Program-made: the position numbers and the translations under genes
Part shown: positions 9,731 through 19,726 of the stretch, piece after piece
How positions within the stretch are numbered: position 1 is the stretch's first letter
Layout of the letters: the number at the start of each line of letters is the position of its first letter
Assembly: GCF_009908285.1 (NCBI RefSeq)
Contig: NZ_JAAARM010000011.1
Coordinates: 124,001-188,000 of the forward strand
Reading direction: 5' to 3'
Length of the DNA stretch: 64,000 nucleotides
Source of the DNA: Pseudomonas sp. Fl4BN1
GTDB lineage: Bacteria > Pseudomonadota > Gammaproteobacteria > Pseudomonadales > Pseudomonadaceae
Notes under the pieces: generated by a model
What the model saw: the letters and a program-made list of their open reading frames with translations, nothing else
Told to the model about the DNA's origin: nothing
Database searches by the model: none

Positions 9731-10579
9731 TTAGTGGCCACTGCTTGGCAGGGTAGGAATCGGCTCGGTCGGCGGCGGCAGGTTGCTGACAGGCGGCGGG
9801 GTAATGGTTTCAGCTGCCGGGACTGACTCGCTGACAGGCGCCACGACGATAGGCGCGGCCTCAGCCGGTGGGGCCACTGGTTGCGAAACGGCAGGCTCGG
9901 GTTCACTGACAGGGGCCAATGGCGTGCTCAGCGCAGGCACTGGCTCGTGCACCGGGCCCTGCGGCTTGGCCTCAGGCTGGATTTGCGGCTTGTTCTCCGG
10001 CATTCCCAGATCCGTCTTGGGCTTGTCTTCGATATGCGCCGCCTTCTTCGCCTCCTGGGGCAGGAACAGTTCCACCAGGGCGAAGTAACGCTCGTAGAAC
10101 TTGGCGGAGGACACAGTCTCACTGGCCACCTTGACCATCGAATCGTCCGTGGAGCCAATCGGCATCGACACCGAACCCAGCACGCCAACCCCCAGGCTCG
10201 CCGAGTTGTTCACCTTCTTCAGCGCGTAGCGATCCTGCAGCGCGTTGGCGAACATCGTCGAGCGGTGGTCCCCACTGCCATCCTCGGCGCAAACCACATT
10301 GAAGCTGATCTCCAGGTGCGTTTCGCCGGTCTGCTGAAAACTCTTGTGGCCACTGACCAGCTTCGGGTCGTTGCTGGTGATGATGTAACCCTGACTGAGC
10401 AGGGCCCGCCGCGCGGCTTCACATGAGGCAGCATCGCTCACCGGGTAATTGCGCGAGAAGGTGCCAGAATCATCGAAGCTTTCATGCTCGTAGATGGCGG
10501 TCTTGTGCGACGAACAACCTGCGACCGCGGACAGCAGCAACGCCCCGGCCGTGGCGCGCAGATGAAATGATCTAAACAT
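9731..10579 (-). CDS. DUF2242-type lipoprotein with Pro/Ala-rich C-terminus
   Basis: This 282-residue protein starts with a lipoprotein signal whose lipobox is SAVAGC (Cys22), so it is probably membrane-anchored and periplasmic. The middle (about 30-180) matches the DUF2242 pattern: NYPVSDAASCEAARRALLSQ, then a region ending near FYERYFALVELFLP. From about residue 185 the chain is a low-complexity tail of Pro, Ala, Val and Glu, likely an extended spacer through peptidoglycan. Function is not known for the family. It is monocistronic and convergent with the preceding + strand genes. Confidence 0.8.
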   Translation of the reverse strand: MFRSFHLRATAGALLLSAVAGCSSHKTAIYEHESFDDSGTFSRNYPVSDAASCEAARRALLSQGYIITSNDPKLVSGHKSFQQTGETHLEISFNVVCAEDGSGDHRSTMFANALQDRYALKKVNNSASLGVGVLGSVSMPIGSTDDSMVKVASETVSSAKFYERYFALVELFLPQEAKKAAHIEDKPKTDLGMPENKPQIQPEAKPQGPVHEPVPALSTPLAPVSEPEPAVSQPVAPPAEAAPIVVAPVSESVPAAETITPPPVSNLPPPTEPIPTLPSSGH

Positions 10580-10671
10580 CGAAAATCCTGAGGAAAACGC
10601 TCTGGGGCGTATTGTGCAACAGATCAGCGCCCCGCAGCGCGGGTAAATGGTGTCTTAAATTTCACACAGGT

Positions 10672-11571
10672 TTACTGACCGCGATTTGCCGGAAAAAGTC
10701 GCTCGCTCAAATGTTCAATCAACACCCGCAGCTTGGCTGCCGCATGTCGACTCGATGGCCACAGTACCCAGAACGCGCCGTGGTACTCCAGGTACCCATC
10801 AAGCACGGTTTGCAGCTCACCGCGCTGTACCGCCGCTTGCACCATGAAGTCCGGCAGGCAGGCGATGCCCAGGCCGCTGCGTGCAGCGTGCTCCACGGCC
10901 TCGATGGAACTGCTGGTCAGGCGGGTCGGTAATACCAGCTCTGACAGATGGGCTTCGGGGCGGAACGGCCAGGGCTCAGGTTTGCCGGTGTGATGAAATG
11001 TGTGTCGCAGGCAGGCATGGTTCCGCAGCTCCTGGGGGGACTGGGGCATACCTCGCTGCTGGAAATACCCGGGGCTGCCCACCAGCACCATGTGAAAGCG
11101 TCCCAGCTGCCGCGCCAGAAGCCTGGAGTCCTTGGGGTTGCCGGTACGCACCACCAGATCGAAACCCTCCTCCACCACATCCACCATGCGGTCGGAAAGG
11201 TCGACGTCCAGTTCGATCTGCGGATAACGCTGCATGAACTCCGCCAGCACCGGCATCAGCAAGCCGTGGACCTGAGGCGCGCTGACCCGCAGTTTACCCA
11301 CAGGGGCGCTGGAGGAATCACACAGCTGGAATTCAGCGGCCTCGGCCTCGGCGGCAATCCTGCGACAGCGCTCGAGGAACCCGGCGCCTTCGGCGGTCAG
11401 GCTAATACTGCGGGTGGTGCGATGGAACAGGCGGGTTTCCAAACGCTCTTCCAGCCGCGCAATGCTCTTGCCCACCGCTGAGGACGACACCCCTAAAAGA
11501 CGCCCAGCCTCGGTAAAGCTGCGGGTTTCCGCCACCTGCATGAACACCGGAATACTGCCCAGCCAATCCAT
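10672..11571 (-). CDS. LysR-family transcriptional regulator
   Basis: The chosen start, MDWLGSIPVFMQV, gives 299 residues and has GGAG 6 nt upstream; longer frames lack this. An N-terminal winged helix-turn-helix (SFTEAGRLLGVSSSAVGKSI) is followed by LETRLFHRTTRSISLT and an effector-binding domain with the VDVVEEGFDLVVRTG segment. It is divergent from the MFS gene at 11694 with about 120 bp between starts, the usual arrangement when a LysR protein controls its neighbour. The inducer is unknown. Confidence 0.9.
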   Translation of the reverse strand: MDWLGSIPVFMQVAETRSFTEAGRLLGVSSSAVGKSIARLEERLETRLFHRTTRSISLTAEGAGFLERCRRIAAEAEAAEFQLCDSSSAPVGKLRVSAPQVHGLLMPVLAEFMQRYPQIELDVDLSDRMVDVVEEGFDLVVRTGNPKDSRLLARQLGRFHMVLVGSPGYFQQRGMPQSPQELRNHACLRHTFHHTGKPEPWPFRPEAHLSELVLPTRLTSSSIEAVEHAARSGLGIACLPDFMVQAAVQRGELQTVLDGYLEYHGAFWVLWPSSRHAAAKLRVLIEHLSERLFPANRGQ

Positions 11572-11693
11572 TCGGCACTCCATGATTAAGGACTTCTGAG
11601 TCCGATAAGTTCGGAACCTTAGCCTATTTTTCCGCCATGCACAGCGCTCTACCCTGTGTCCCTCACTTCTGAGCATCCGAATCGGGACCCTCC

Positions 11694-12899
11694 ATGAACA
11701 ACTCCGTCAATGCCGGCGAGCTGCTGCAAACCCCCGCCGCAACCCGTGAACGACTTCCCGTCGGCGGCCTTCTGGCCCTGGCGACTGCGGGCTTCATCAC
11801 CCTGCTGACGGAGGCCCTTCCCGCGGGGCTACTGCCACAGATGAGCACCAGCCTGGCGGTATCGCCGTCGCTGATCGGCCAACTGGTGACCTTGTATGCC
11901 CTGGGCTCATTGCTGGCCGCCATTCCCCTGGTGATCCTCACCCAGAGCTGGCGGCGACGCCCCTTGCTACTGATCGCCATCGGCGGTTTTGCCATCGTCA
12001 ACAGCATCACCGCCCTGTCCACCGACTACAGCCTCACGCTGGTCGCCCGATTCTGCGCCGGAGTCTTCGCCGGCCTGCTCTGGGCCCTGCTGGCCGGTTA
12101 TGCCAGCCGCATGGTGGCACCTCACCTGCAAGGCCGGGCAATTGCCCTGGCCATGCTCGGTGCTCCGGTGGCGCTGTCAGTGGGCATTCCCGCTGGCACC
12201 CTGCTGGGCAATCTGGTGGGCTGGCGCATGAGCTTTGCCATCATGACCTTGCTGACCCTGGGGCTGATCGGCTGGGTGCTCTGGCAAGTGCCGGACTTCC
12301 CCGGCCTGCGTGCGCAAAAACGCCTGCCCCTGCGCCGAGTCCTGACCTTGCCGGGAATCAGGCCGGTGCTGTTCGTGACCTTCGCCTATGTACTGGGCCA
12401 CAACATTCTCTACACCTACATCGCACCATTTCTCGAGCCCGTCGGACTCACCGGGCAGATCGAGCGGGTGCTGCTGGTGTTCGGCCTGGCTGCGCTGTTG
12501 AGTATCTGGGTGGTCGGCTTGCTGATTGACCGCTGGCTGCGCGAGTTGGTGCTGATCAGTTGCCTGTTGTTTATCGCCTCGACTGTGCTGTTGGGCCTGT
12601 TCAGTCACTCGGCTGCAGCAATCTACAGTGCAACGGCGATCTGGGGGCTGTCGTTCGGCGGCATGGCCACCTTGCTGCAAACCGCACTGGCCAAGGCCGC
12701 AGGCGAGCATGCCGATACCGCCCAGTCGATGCTGGTCACCCTGTGGAACCTGGCAATCGCCGGGGGCGGCCTGGGCGGTGCGTTGCTGTTGCAGGGGCCA
12801 GGGGTCGTGACCTTCCCCTGGGTGATTGGCGCCTTGCTGCTGATGACCTTGCTGGTGGCGGTGAACGCCAGGCACCAAGGCTTTCCGGCTCACCGCTGA
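11694..12899 (+). CDS. MFS transporter (DHA1/AraJ-SotB-like efflux)
   Basis: The 401-residue protein has twelve predicted hydrophobic helices and a short basic loop (QSWRRRPLL) between helices 2 and 3, as in major-facilitator proteins. The N-terminal segment GFITLLTEALPAGLLPQMS resembles the sugar-efflux and drug-efflux AraJ/SotB group. It probably exports a small solute or toxic compound by proton antiport. It is likely controlled by the divergent LysR regulator. Substrate cannot be read from sequence. Confidence 0.88.
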   Translation: MNNSVNAGELLQTPAATRERLPVGGLLALATAGFITLLTEALPAGLLPQMSTSLAVSPSLIGQLVTLYALGSLLAAIPLVILTQSWRRRPLLLIAIGGFAIVNSITALSTDYSLTLVARFCAGVFAGLLWALLAGYASRMVAPHLQGRAIALAMLGAPVALSVGIPAGTLLGNLVGWRMSFAIMTLLTLGLIGWVLWQVPDFPGLRAQKRLPLRRVLTLPGIRPVLFVTFAYVLGHNILYTYIAPFLEPVGLTGQIERVLLVFGLAALLSIWVVGLLIDRWLRELVLISCLLFIASTVLLGLFSHSAAAIYSATAIWGLSFGGMATLLQTALAKAAGEHADTAQSMLVTLWNLAIAGGGLGGALLLQGPGVVTFPWVIGALLLMTLLVAVNARHQGFPAHR

Positions 12900-12941
12900 T
12901 GCAATCGCCAGCGATCCAGCGGACTGTTCCAGGTTTGGCAC

Positions 12942-13248
12942 GTGATTGCCTGCGCCAGCCTCTGCTGCTCCAACCTTGCCTTGGCCATGGATCTCTGGGT
13001 GCGGGACACCGACAGCGTCAAGCCGATGGAAGATGCCCGAGGGTCGGGGATCGAGATCCATATCGACAGCTCGGTGGAACTGGCGCGCTACCTGCTTGAG
13101 CACTACGGCGTCATGTCCATCACTCAACTGCGTCGTGGCGCCGACTTTCCAGTGAAGCCGGTGCTGGCCTGTTGCTGTACAGCTGGGCTACAACGATCTG
13201 GCAGCTCACCTGCATGCACGTAAACGCTGGCAGACCTCTGCGCCCTGA
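12942..13248 (+). pseudogene. Small exported hypothetical protein with a single-base frameshift
   Basis: A frame from a GTG at 12942 gives a hydrophobic leader (MIACASLCCSNLALA, possible cleavage before MDLWV) and about 60 mature residues (GSGIEIHIDSSVELARYLLE, then HYGVMSITQLRRGADFPVKP). Near 13173 one extra T shifts the frame. Deleting it continues in frame as VLAVAVQLGYNDLAAHLHAR and ends at KRWQTSAP. The continuous protein-like sequence across both frames indicates a broken gene or a base error. It follows the MFS gene in the same frame. Family not recognised. Confidence 0.45.
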
Positions 13249-13265
13249 GATTTATCCGGGCGAAA

Positions 13266-13297
13266 AAAAGACCCCGGCCTTGCGGACGGGGTCTTTT
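13266..13297. terminator. Bidirectional intrinsic terminator
   Basis: AAAAGACCCCG (13266-13276) pairs with CGGGGTCTTTT (13287-13297) around a 10-nt loop, giving T-runs on both strands. It separates the small exported gene (+) from ppiD (-). Confidence 0.9.
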
Positions 13298-13316
13298 CAA
13301 CGCTGCGGATCAGGCA

Positions 13317-15188
13317 TCAATAACGCTTGATGTCCGCCTGGTTTTCCAGCTGCTTGCGATAGGCAGCAAAGTCTTGCTGCCCCACGCGCGAGGCCAGAAA
13401 GCGACGGTACTGCGCCTTCTCTTCCTCACTCGGCGCAGCGGCTTCGTTGACGCCGTTGAGCTGCAGCACCAACAGATTGCCATTAGGCAAGGTCACGCTG
13501 GTGAAGGTCGGCTTGTCCTTGGATTCAGGCTTGGCCATACGGAACAAGGCCTGCAGAACAGTCGGATCAATACCGTCCTGGCCACGGGTCACTGCTTGCG
13601 CGACTTTCCAGTTCTGGCCATCCACCGGCTTGTTCAGCGCGGTCTTGCCATCGCGCAGGCTGGCGATCAGCTCTTCAGCCTTGGTCTTGGCCGCGGCACT
13701 CGCGTGCTCCTTGGCCAATTGCGTGCGAATGCTGCTGGCAACGCTTTCCAGCGGCAGTTGCTCTGGCTTGCGATGCTCTTTGGCACGCAGTACCACGACA
13801 GTTTCCGGGTCCAGCTCGATGGCGGTGCTGTTGGCACCCTCATCAAGGACTTCGGTGCTGAAAGCTGCTTGCACCACTGCACGGTTGGCGGCAATGCCGT
13901 CGCCACCTTCACGGCCGAATGGCGCAGAGGTATGAACGGTCAGCTTCAGGTCCTGAGCTGGCTGCGCCAGGTCGGAAGCTTCGAAAGACGAGTCTTCCAG
14001 TTGCTTGGTCGCCTCGACGAAACGCTGCTCGACCTGCTGGGTTTTCAGCTCACGGGTCAGCTTGTCCTTCAGGCTGGCAAAGCTTGGCACTTCCGGTGCT
14101 TCAACACCCAGCAGCTTGATCAGGTGGAAACCGAAGTCAGTACGCACCGGCGCCGACACCTGGTCCTTGTTCAGCGCATACAACGCTTTCTCGAAGACTG
14201 GGTCATAAACACCGGGACCTGCGTAACCCAGGTCGCCGCCATTGTTGGCCGAACCCGGGTCCTGAGAGAACTCCTTGGCCAACGCCTCAAAGCTTTCGCC
14301 CTTGGCCAGACGCGCCTGGATCTCTTCGATCTTGGCCTTGGCCTGAGCCTCGTTCACCTTGTCGTTGACTTCGATCAGGATGTGCGCCGCGCGACGTTGC
14401 TCGGACAGATTGGCAACTTCCTTCTGATACAGCGCTTGCAGGTCTTCGTCCTTGACGCTGACCTGATCAAAGAAGGCGGCCTTCTTCAACTCGATGTAGT
14501 CGATCACCACCTGGTCCGGAGTCATGAACTCCTTGGCGTGCTGGTCGTAGTAGGCCTTGACCTCTTCATCGGTCAGCTTGACCGCTGCCGGATCGGCCTT
14601 GATGGCCAGGGAAGCGAAATCACGGGTTTGCTTTTCCAGACGAGCGAACGCCTGTACCTGAGCGTCGGTGACAAAACCGCTACCCGCGAGGCCGGCACGA
14701 ACCTGGCCGATCAGCATTTCCTGAGCCAGCATCTGACGGAATTGCAGGCGGGTATAGCCCAGCTGACGAATCACCTGATCGAAACGCTCTGGACTGAATT
14801 TGCCTTCAACCTGGAATTCCGGTGTCTGCAGGATCACCTGATCCAGCGCGCCCTCGGAGAAAGCGAACTTGGAATCCTGCGCACCTTGCAGCAACAGCTT
14901 GCGGTCGATCAGCCCTTTCAGGGCGGCTTCGCGCAGCATCTTCTCATCCAGCAGGGAGGCATCGAAGTCTTTGCCCAACTGTTGCATCAGTTGACGACGT
15001 TGCATGTCGACGGCCTGGCTCAACTCGTTCTGAGTGATTTCCTCACCGTTGACCTTGGCCGCGTCCTGGCTATGGGTTGTGGCCTTGAAAATGGCATCGA
15101 AACCGGTCAACGCCAACAGCGCGACGATGACCCCGATGATGGTTTTGGCAATCCAGCCTTGTGAATTGTCCCTGATATTCTGCAGCAT
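13317..15188 (-). CDS. ppiD: Periplasmic folding chaperone / peptidyl-prolyl isomerase D
   Basis: At 623 residues it matches the usual PpiD length. A single N-terminal transmembrane anchor lies at about 14-32 (IAKTIIGVIVALLALTG), followed by a SurA-like chaperone region. A parvulin domain is centred on residues 265-365, with AAHILIEV, FSQDPGSANNGGDLGYAGPG and the closing TDFGFHLIKLLG. PpiD is inner-membrane-anchored and helps nascent outer-membrane and periplasmic proteins leave the Sec translocon. Its position next to hupB and lon is the standard gammaproteobacterial order. Confidence 0.95.
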   Translation of the reverse strand: MLQNIRDNSQGWIAKTIIGVIVALLALTGFDAIFKATTHSQDAAKVNGEEITQNELSQAVDMQRRQLMQQLGKDFDASLLDEKMLREAALKGLIDRKLLLQGAQDSKFAFSEGALDQVILQTPEFQVEGKFSPERFDQVIRQLGYTRLQFRQMLAQEMLIGQVRAGLAGSGFVTDAQVQAFARLEKQTRDFASLAIKADPAAVKLTDEEVKAYYDQHAKEFMTPDQVVIDYIELKKAAFFDQVSVKDEDLQALYQKEVANLSEQRRAAHILIEVNDKVNEAQAKAKIEEIQARLAKGESFEALAKEFSQDPGSANNGGDLGYAGPGVYDPVFEKALYALNKDQVSAPVRTDFGFHLIKLLGVEAPEVPSFASLKDKLTRELKTQQVEQRFVEATKQLEDSSFEASDLAQPAQDLKLTVHTSAPFGREGGDGIAANRAVVQAAFSTEVLDEGANSTAIELDPETVVVLRAKEHRKPEQLPLESVASSIRTQLAKEHASAAAKTKAEELIASLRDGKTALNKPVDGQNWKVAQAVTRGQDGIDPTVLQALFRMAKPESKDKPTFTSVTLPNGNLLVLQLNGVNEAAAPSEEEKAQYRRFLASRVGQQDFAAYRKQLENQADIKRY

Positions 15189-15258
15189 GCGTCCCCCAGA
15201 AACGGCTGTACTTCAATTTGAGCAACCGTGGAGCGTGGGTAGAGTCCGGATAGAAGAA

Positions 15259-15280
15259 AGGCGCATCCGAGGATGCGCCT
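15259..15280 (-). terminator. Terminator-like hairpin downstream of the tRNA-Asp relic
   Basis: AGGCGCATCC and GGATGCGCCT form a 10-bp stem with a minimal loop. Read leftward it is followed by TTTCTTCTA. It would end transcription from hupB or the former tRNA gene before ppiD. Confidence 0.65.
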
Positions 15281-15289
15281 TCTCGTAAC

Positions 15290-15360
15290 TGGCGGAGCGG
15301 ACGAGAGTGAAACCGCGACCCTCGGCGTGAGCCGGTGATACACCGGCCGACTAGCGCTCC
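15290..15360 (-). pseudogene. Degenerate tRNA-Asp gene
   Basis: Read leftward, the segment starts GGAGCG and ends CGTCCGCTCCGCCA, the two ends of a tRNA-Asp(GTC), with CACGCCG, GGGTCGCGG and other blocks in the expected order. The anticodon loop has lost about three bases (the CTG of CTGTCAC), which removes the GTC anticodon. The D-arm is rearranged, the T-arm has mismatches, and acceptor pair 7 is C-C. Encoded CCA is still present. It cannot act as a normal aspartate tRNA. Confidence 0.7.
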
Positions 15361-15413
15361 GCTGCCAGATCAGGCATGACCCTGACCCGGATGGGCAAAG
15401 ACCCTGAAGAAAC

Positions 15414-15686
15414 TTAGTTAACAGCTTCTTTCAGTGCTTTACCGGCTTTGAAACCTGGCTTTTTAGCAGCAGCGATTTCCAGAGTCTTACCGGTCTGTGG
15501 GTTACGACCGATACGCGCTGGACGATCAGTTACGGAGAAAGTACCGAAACCAACCAGCACCACAGAGTCACCGGCCTTCAGAGCGCCAGTAACGGATTCG
15601 ATTACAGCGTCCAGCGCACGGCCAGCAGCAGCTTTCGGGAGATCAGCAGATGCAGCGATAGCATCAATCAGTTCCGACTTGTTCAC
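15414..15686 (-). CDS. hupB: DNA-binding protein HU-beta
   Basis: The 90-residue product has the canonical HU length and sequence: N-terminal helices ([18 protein letters not shown]), [20 protein letters not shown] with the conserved Pro at the tip of the DNA-intercalating arm, and a C-terminal [15 protein letters not shown]. It is a histone-like nucleoid protein that bends DNA as a dimer. The start is GTG, with AAGGGG about 8 nt ahead. A TATA-like tract (TATATAAG) upstream is probably part of its promoter. Its place directly downstream of lon is conserved. Confidence 0.97.
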   Translation of the reverse strand: MNKSELIDAIAASADLPKAAAGRALDAVIESVTGALKAGDSVVLVGFGTFSVTDRPARIGRNPQTGKTLEIAAAKKPGFKAGKALKEAVN

Positions 15687-15772
15687 TCTAAGTCCCCTTA
15701 TATATCTATGAGTATGATTCTAAGTTTTTTGGTGAAAGCAAAAACGAGTGCTGAATGGCCTACAGACACTTA

Positions 15773-15797
15773 AGAGCCGCTTTATAACAAGGGCTCT
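15773..15797 (-). terminator. Weak stem-loop between lon and hupB
   Basis: AGAGCC (15773-15778) pairs with GGCTCT (15792-15797) across a 13-nt loop, about 40 bp after the lon stop. The T-run is poor, so it may only partly end lon transcription. Confidence 0.3.
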
Positions 15798-15834
15798 AAA
15801 AAGCTGTCAAGGAAGCCCCTCAAGCTAATGCGTA

Positions 15835-18231
15835 TTAATGCGTGCTAATTCTTTCCTTAGAGTCAGACTCGCGTTTTTCGTCCTTTGCAACTATCTCGGG
15901 AGCCACATCCGGCAAGGGCTCCGGCGCGTATTGCAGCGCAATTTGCAGGACTTCGTCAATCCATTTAACCGGTTTAATCTGCAGATCCTGCTTGATATTG
16001 TCAGGAATTTCCTTCAAATCACGCACATTCTCTTCCGGAATGATCACCGTCTTGATTCCACCACGGTGAGCCGCGAGCAATTTCTCTTTCAGCCCGCCGA
16101 TGGCCAGCACCTGACCACGCAAGGTGATCTCGCCGGTCATCGCTACATCAGCCCGTACCGGGATGCCGGTCAAAGCCGAAACCAGCGCCGTGCACATGCC
16201 TACGCCTGCGCTAGGGCCATCCTTGGGTGTTGCCCCTTCCGGCATATGGATATGAGTGTCGCGCTTCTCATGGAAGTCCAGGGGAATGCCCAGGCTCTTC
16301 GCCCGACTGCGCACCACGGTCAATGCCGCAGTAATCGATTCGACCATGACATCACCCAGAGAGCCGGTCTTGATCAACTGGCCTTTGCCGGGAACCACAG
16401 CGGCTTCGATGGTCAACAACTCACCACCGACCTGAGTCCACGCCAAACCGGTTACCTGACCAACCTGATCCTGCTGCTCGGCCAGGCCGTAGCGGAACTT
16501 ACGCACACCCAGGAAGTGCTCCAACAGCTCGGGAGTGACCTTCACCGAGAAGCGTTTTTCCATTGCATGCTCTTTCACCGCCTTGCGGCAAACCTTGGCA
16601 ATCTGACGCTCCAGGCCCCGGACACCGGCTTCGCGAGTGTAGTAACGAATGATATCGCGGATCGCATCCGGATCGAATTCCAACTCGCCCTTCTTCAGGC
16701 CGTTGGCCTGTATCTGCTTGGGCGACAGGTACTTGACCGCGATGTTGATCTTCTCATCTTCGGTGTAGCCGGGCAGACGAATCACTTCCATCCGATCCAG
16801 CAATGCCGGCGGAATGTTCATCGAGTTGGAGGTGCAGAGGAACATCACATCGGACAGGTCGTAATCGACCTCCAGATAGTGATCATTGAAATTATGGTTC
16901 TGCTCAGGGTCCAGGACCTCAAGCAGTGCCGAGGCCGGATCACCGCGCATGTCGCTGCCCATCTTGTCGATTTCATCGAGCAGGAACAGCGGGTTGCGCA
17001 CGCCAACCTTTGTCATTTTTTGAATCAATCTTCCCGGCATCGAACCGATATAGGTCCGACGATGCCCGCGGATTTCCGCCTCATCACGCACACCACCCAA
17101 GGCCATGCGGACAAACTTGCGATTGGTTGCATTGGCGATCGACTCCGCCAGGGACGTTTTACCCACCCCGGGAGGACCAACCAGGCACAACACCGGACCA
17201 CGAATCTTTTTCACCCGCTTTTGTACGGCGAGGTATTCAAGAATTCGTTCTTTGACTTCCTCCAGACCATAGTGGTCGGCATCGAGGATATCTTCGGCGC
17301 GCGCGAGATCGAGACGAACCTTGCTCTGGGCTTTCCACGGCACCTGAACCAACCAGTCGATGTAAGAACGAACAACAGTCGCCTCGGCCGACATCGGCGA
17401 CATCTGCTTGAGCTTGTTCAACTCGGCTTGAGCCTTGGTCATCGCATCTTTTGGCAGGCCAGCAGCATCGATGCGCTTCTTCAGCTCTTCGATTTCGTTG
17501 TGACCTTCATCACCGTCGCCGAGCTCTTTCTGAATGGCCTTCATCTGCTCATTCAGGTAGTACTCGCGCTGGCTACGCTCCATTTGCTTCTTGACGCGAC
17601 CACGAATGCGCTTTTCCACCTGCAACAGGTCGATCTCGGCATCCAGCAGCGCCAGGACGTGCTCGACCCGAGCGGACAGATCGATGATCTCGAGGATTTC
17701 CTGCTTCTGCTCGATCTTCAACGCCATGTGCGCGGCCATGGTATCTACCAGGCGGCTTGGCTCATCGATGCTGTTGAGGGAGGACAACACCTCGGCAGGG
17801 ACTTTCTTGCCCAGTTGCACGTACTGCTCGAACTGGGACAGCAAGCTGCGCACGAACACTTCCGACTCACGATCAGGAGCATCCACTTCGTCAATCAGGG
17901 AGACTTCAGCGCGGCAGTGACCATCAACTTCACTGAAGCGCTCTACAGCACCGCGCTGTTCGCCTTCAACCAGAACCTTGACGGTGCCATCAGGCAGTTT
18001 GAGCAACTGCAGGACAGTCGCAATGGTACCTACGCGATAGAGTGCATCTTCACCGGGATCGTCATCAGCAGGATTTCTCTGTGCCAGCAAGAGAATCTGC
18101 TTGTCGCCCGTCATCGCTGCCTCGAGGGCTTCGATCGACTTCTCGCGCCCCACGAACAGCGGGATAACCATGTGCGGATAAACCACAACATCACGCAATG
18201 GCAGGAGAGGCAATTCAATGGTTGTCTTCAT
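15835..18231 (-). CDS. lon: ATP-dependent protease La
   Basis: At 798 residues this is a full-length bacterial LonA. The N-terminal substrate-binding domain begins [20 protein letters not shown]. The AAA+ module has Walker [10 protein letters not shown] and Walker [11 protein letters not shown]. The C-terminal peptidase domain contains the catalytic Ser in DGPSAGVGM and the Lys in [14 protein letters not shown]. Lon degrades misfolded proteins and regulators in the cytoplasm. The upstream region contains a heat-shock-type promoter. It lies between clpX and hupB. Confidence 0.98.
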   Translation of the reverse strand: MKTTIELPLLPLRDVVVYPHMVIPLFVGREKSIEALEAAMTGDKQILLLAQRNPADDDPGEDALYRVGTIATVLQLLKLPDGTVKVLVEGEQRGAVERFSEVDGHCRAEVSLIDEVDAPDRESEVFVRSLLSQFEQYVQLGKKVPAEVLSSLNSIDEPSRLVDTMAAHMALKIEQKQEILEIIDLSARVEHVLALLDAEIDLLQVEKRIRGRVKKQMERSQREYYLNEQMKAIQKELGDGDEGHNEIEELKKRIDAAGLPKDAMTKAQAELNKLKQMSPMSAEATVVRSYIDWLVQVPWKAQSKVRLDLARAEDILDADHYGLEEVKERILEYLAVQKRVKKIRGPVLCLVGPPGVGKTSLAESIANATNRKFVRMALGGVRDEAEIRGHRRTYIGSMPGRLIQKMTKVGVRNPLFLLDEIDKMGSDMRGDPASALLEVLDPEQNHNFNDHYLEVDYDLSDVMFLCTSNSMNIPPALLDRMEVIRLPGYTEDEKINIAVKYLSPKQIQANGLKKGELEFDPDAIRDIIRYYTREAGVRGLERQIAKVCRKAVKEHAMEKRFSVKVTPELLEHFLGVRKFRYGLAEQQDQVGQVTGLAWTQVGGELLTIEAAVVPGKGQLIKTGSLGDVMVESITAALTVVRSRAKSLGIPLDFHEKRDTHIHMPEGATPKDGPSAGVGMCTALVSALTGIPVRADVAMTGEITLRGQVLAIGGLKEKLLAAHRGGIKTVIIPEENVRDLKEIPDNIKQDLQIKPVKWIDEVLQIALQYAPEPLPDVAPEIVAKDEKRESDSKERISTH

Positions 18232-18289
18232 GATTTCGCCTCTACGGCGGCCGTAAGGCCGTAAACAGATGGAAGTAAGCTTGAAACCA

Positions 18290-18318
18290 AGATGGGGGCT
18301 GCCTGCAAAAAAAACAAG
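18290..18318 (-). promoter_or_regulatory. Sigma-32 (heat-shock) promoter of lon
   Basis: On the minus strand CTTGTTT (18318-18312) is followed after 14 nt by CCCCATCT (18297-18290). The downstream element is an exact match to the sigma-32 -10 consensus CCCCATNT; the -35 matches the CTTG core of CTTGAAA. It lies about 60 bp before the lon start. Confidence 0.7.
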
Positions 18319-18351
18319 CTTAAAGACAGCACTTTAAAAGCACTAAAAGAA

Positions 18352-18371
18352 AAGGGGCCCGAAGGCCCCTT
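18352..18371 (-). terminator. clpX terminator
   Basis: Read leftward, AAGGGGCC pairs with GGCCCCTT around a TTCG tetraloop and is followed by TTCTTTT. It lies just after the clpX stop, separating clpX from lon. Confidence 0.85.
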
Positions 18372-18394
18372 CTTTCATTCCGACAGTGCGACGC

Positions 18395-19678
18395 TTACGC
18401 GTCTGGCGCTGCCTTGGCCGTCGGCTCACTGTTCTCATAGATGTACAGTGGCTGGGACTTGCCTTCAATAACGCTTTCGTCGATCACTACTTTACTCACC
18501 TCGGATTGCGAGGGGATTTCATACATAGTGTCGAGCAGAACGCCTTCAAGAATCGAGCGCAAACCACGAGCGCCAGTCTTGCGTTCAAGCGCTCGCTTGG
18601 CGACCGACTTCAGTGCATCGGCACGGAACTCCAGGTCGACACCTTCCATCTCGAACAACTTGGCATATTGCTTGGTCAAGGCGTTCTTGGGTTCGGTGAG
18701 GATCTGAATCAACGCCGCTTCGTCCAACTCATCCAGGGTTGCAAGAACTGGCAAGCGACCGACGAACTCCGGGATCAGACCAAACTTGACCAAATCGTCA
18801 GGTTCGACTTCACGCAGGGACTCGCCAACTTTCTTGCCCTCTTCCTTGCTGCGCACTTCGGCATTGAAACCAATACCGCCGCGGGTGGAACGGTTTTGAA
18901 TAACCTTTTCCAGACCGGAGAATGCACCACCACAGATGAACAGGATGTTACGGGTGTCGACTTGCAGGAACTCCTGCTGCGGATGCTTGCGACCGCCTTG
19001 AGGCGGAACGGAGGCAACCGTGCCTTCAATCAACTTCAACAGGGCTTGCTGCACGCCTTCGCCGGAAACATCCCGGGTAATCGAAGGGTTATCAGACTTG
19101 CGGGAAATCTTGTCGATTTCATCGATATAGACGATGCCCATCTGAGCTTTTTCTACATCGTAGTCGCACTTCTGCAGCAACTTCTGAATGATATTCTCGA
19201 CGTCCTCACCCACATAACCGGCTTCGGTCAGGGTGGTTGCGTCAGCAATAGTGAAAGGCACATTCAACAGGCGAGCCAGGGTTTCCGCCAACAGCGTCTT
19301 GCCCGAACCTGTAGGGCCGATCAGCAAGATGTTGCTCTTGCCGAGCTCGACGTCGTCGCTCTTTTTGTCGCGCTGATTCAGACGCTTGTAGTGGTTGTAC
19401 ACCGCTACCGCCAGAACCTTTTTCGCGCGTTCCTGACCAATCACATACTGATCAAGGATGCCGCTGATTTCTTTAGGCGAAGGCAATTTATGCGCGCTGC
19501 TCTCGGCCTGTGCTTCCTGCACCTCCTCACGGATGATGTCATTGCACAAGTCGACGCACTCGTCGCAGATAAAGACCGAGGGGCCGGCAATCAATTTGCG
19601 TACTTCATGCTGGCTTTTGCCACAGAAGGAGCAATAAAGCAGTTTGCCGTTGTCCTCGCCGTTGCGGGTGTCAGTCAT
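18395..19678 (-). CDS. clpX: ATP-dependent Clp protease ATP-binding subunit ClpX
   Basis: Starting at [12 protein letters not shown] gives 427 residues, the normal size. The N-terminal zinc-binding domain has C16-x2-C19 and C38-x2-C41. The AAA+ domain has Walker A GPTGSGKT near residue 115 and Walker B YIDEIDKI, followed by the [16 protein letters not shown] segment. ClpX unfolds tagged substrates and feeds them to ClpP. It lies 112 bp after clpP in the same direction, with a hairpin between them that could tune relative expression. Confidence 0.98.
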   Translation of the reverse strand: MTDTRNGEDNGKLLYCSFCGKSQHEVRKLIAGPSVFICDECVDLCNDIIREEVQEAQAESSAHKLPSPKEISGILDQYVIGQERAKKVLAVAVYNHYKRLNQRDKKSDDVELGKSNILLIGPTGSGKTLLAETLARLLNVPFTIADATTLTEAGYVGEDVENIIQKLLQKCDYDVEKAQMGIVYIDEIDKISRKSDNPSITRDVSGEGVQQALLKLIEGTVASVPPQGGRKHPQQEFLQVDTRNILFICGGAFSGLEKVIQNRSTRGGIGFNAEVRSKEEGKKVGESLREVEPDDLVKFGLIPEFVGRLPVLATLDELDEAALIQILTEPKNALTKQYAKLFEMEGVDLEFRADALKSVAKRALERKTGARGLRSILEGVLLDTMYEIPSQSEVSKVVIDESVIEGKSQPLYIYENSEPTAKAAPDA

Positions 19679-19726
19679 TCGTTCGATCCAAATCCGATAG
19701 GCTTGCAACACAAGATGAAGGCTATT

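Noticed and set aside
13374..15164. 596-codon open frame on the + strand
   Set aside because: It is antisense to ppiD and has the low-complexity composition of a reverse-complement artefact.
15838..18264. 808-codon open frame on the + strand
   Set aside because: It is fully antisense to lon, has no ribosome site and no family motif; high GC makes long antisense frames common.
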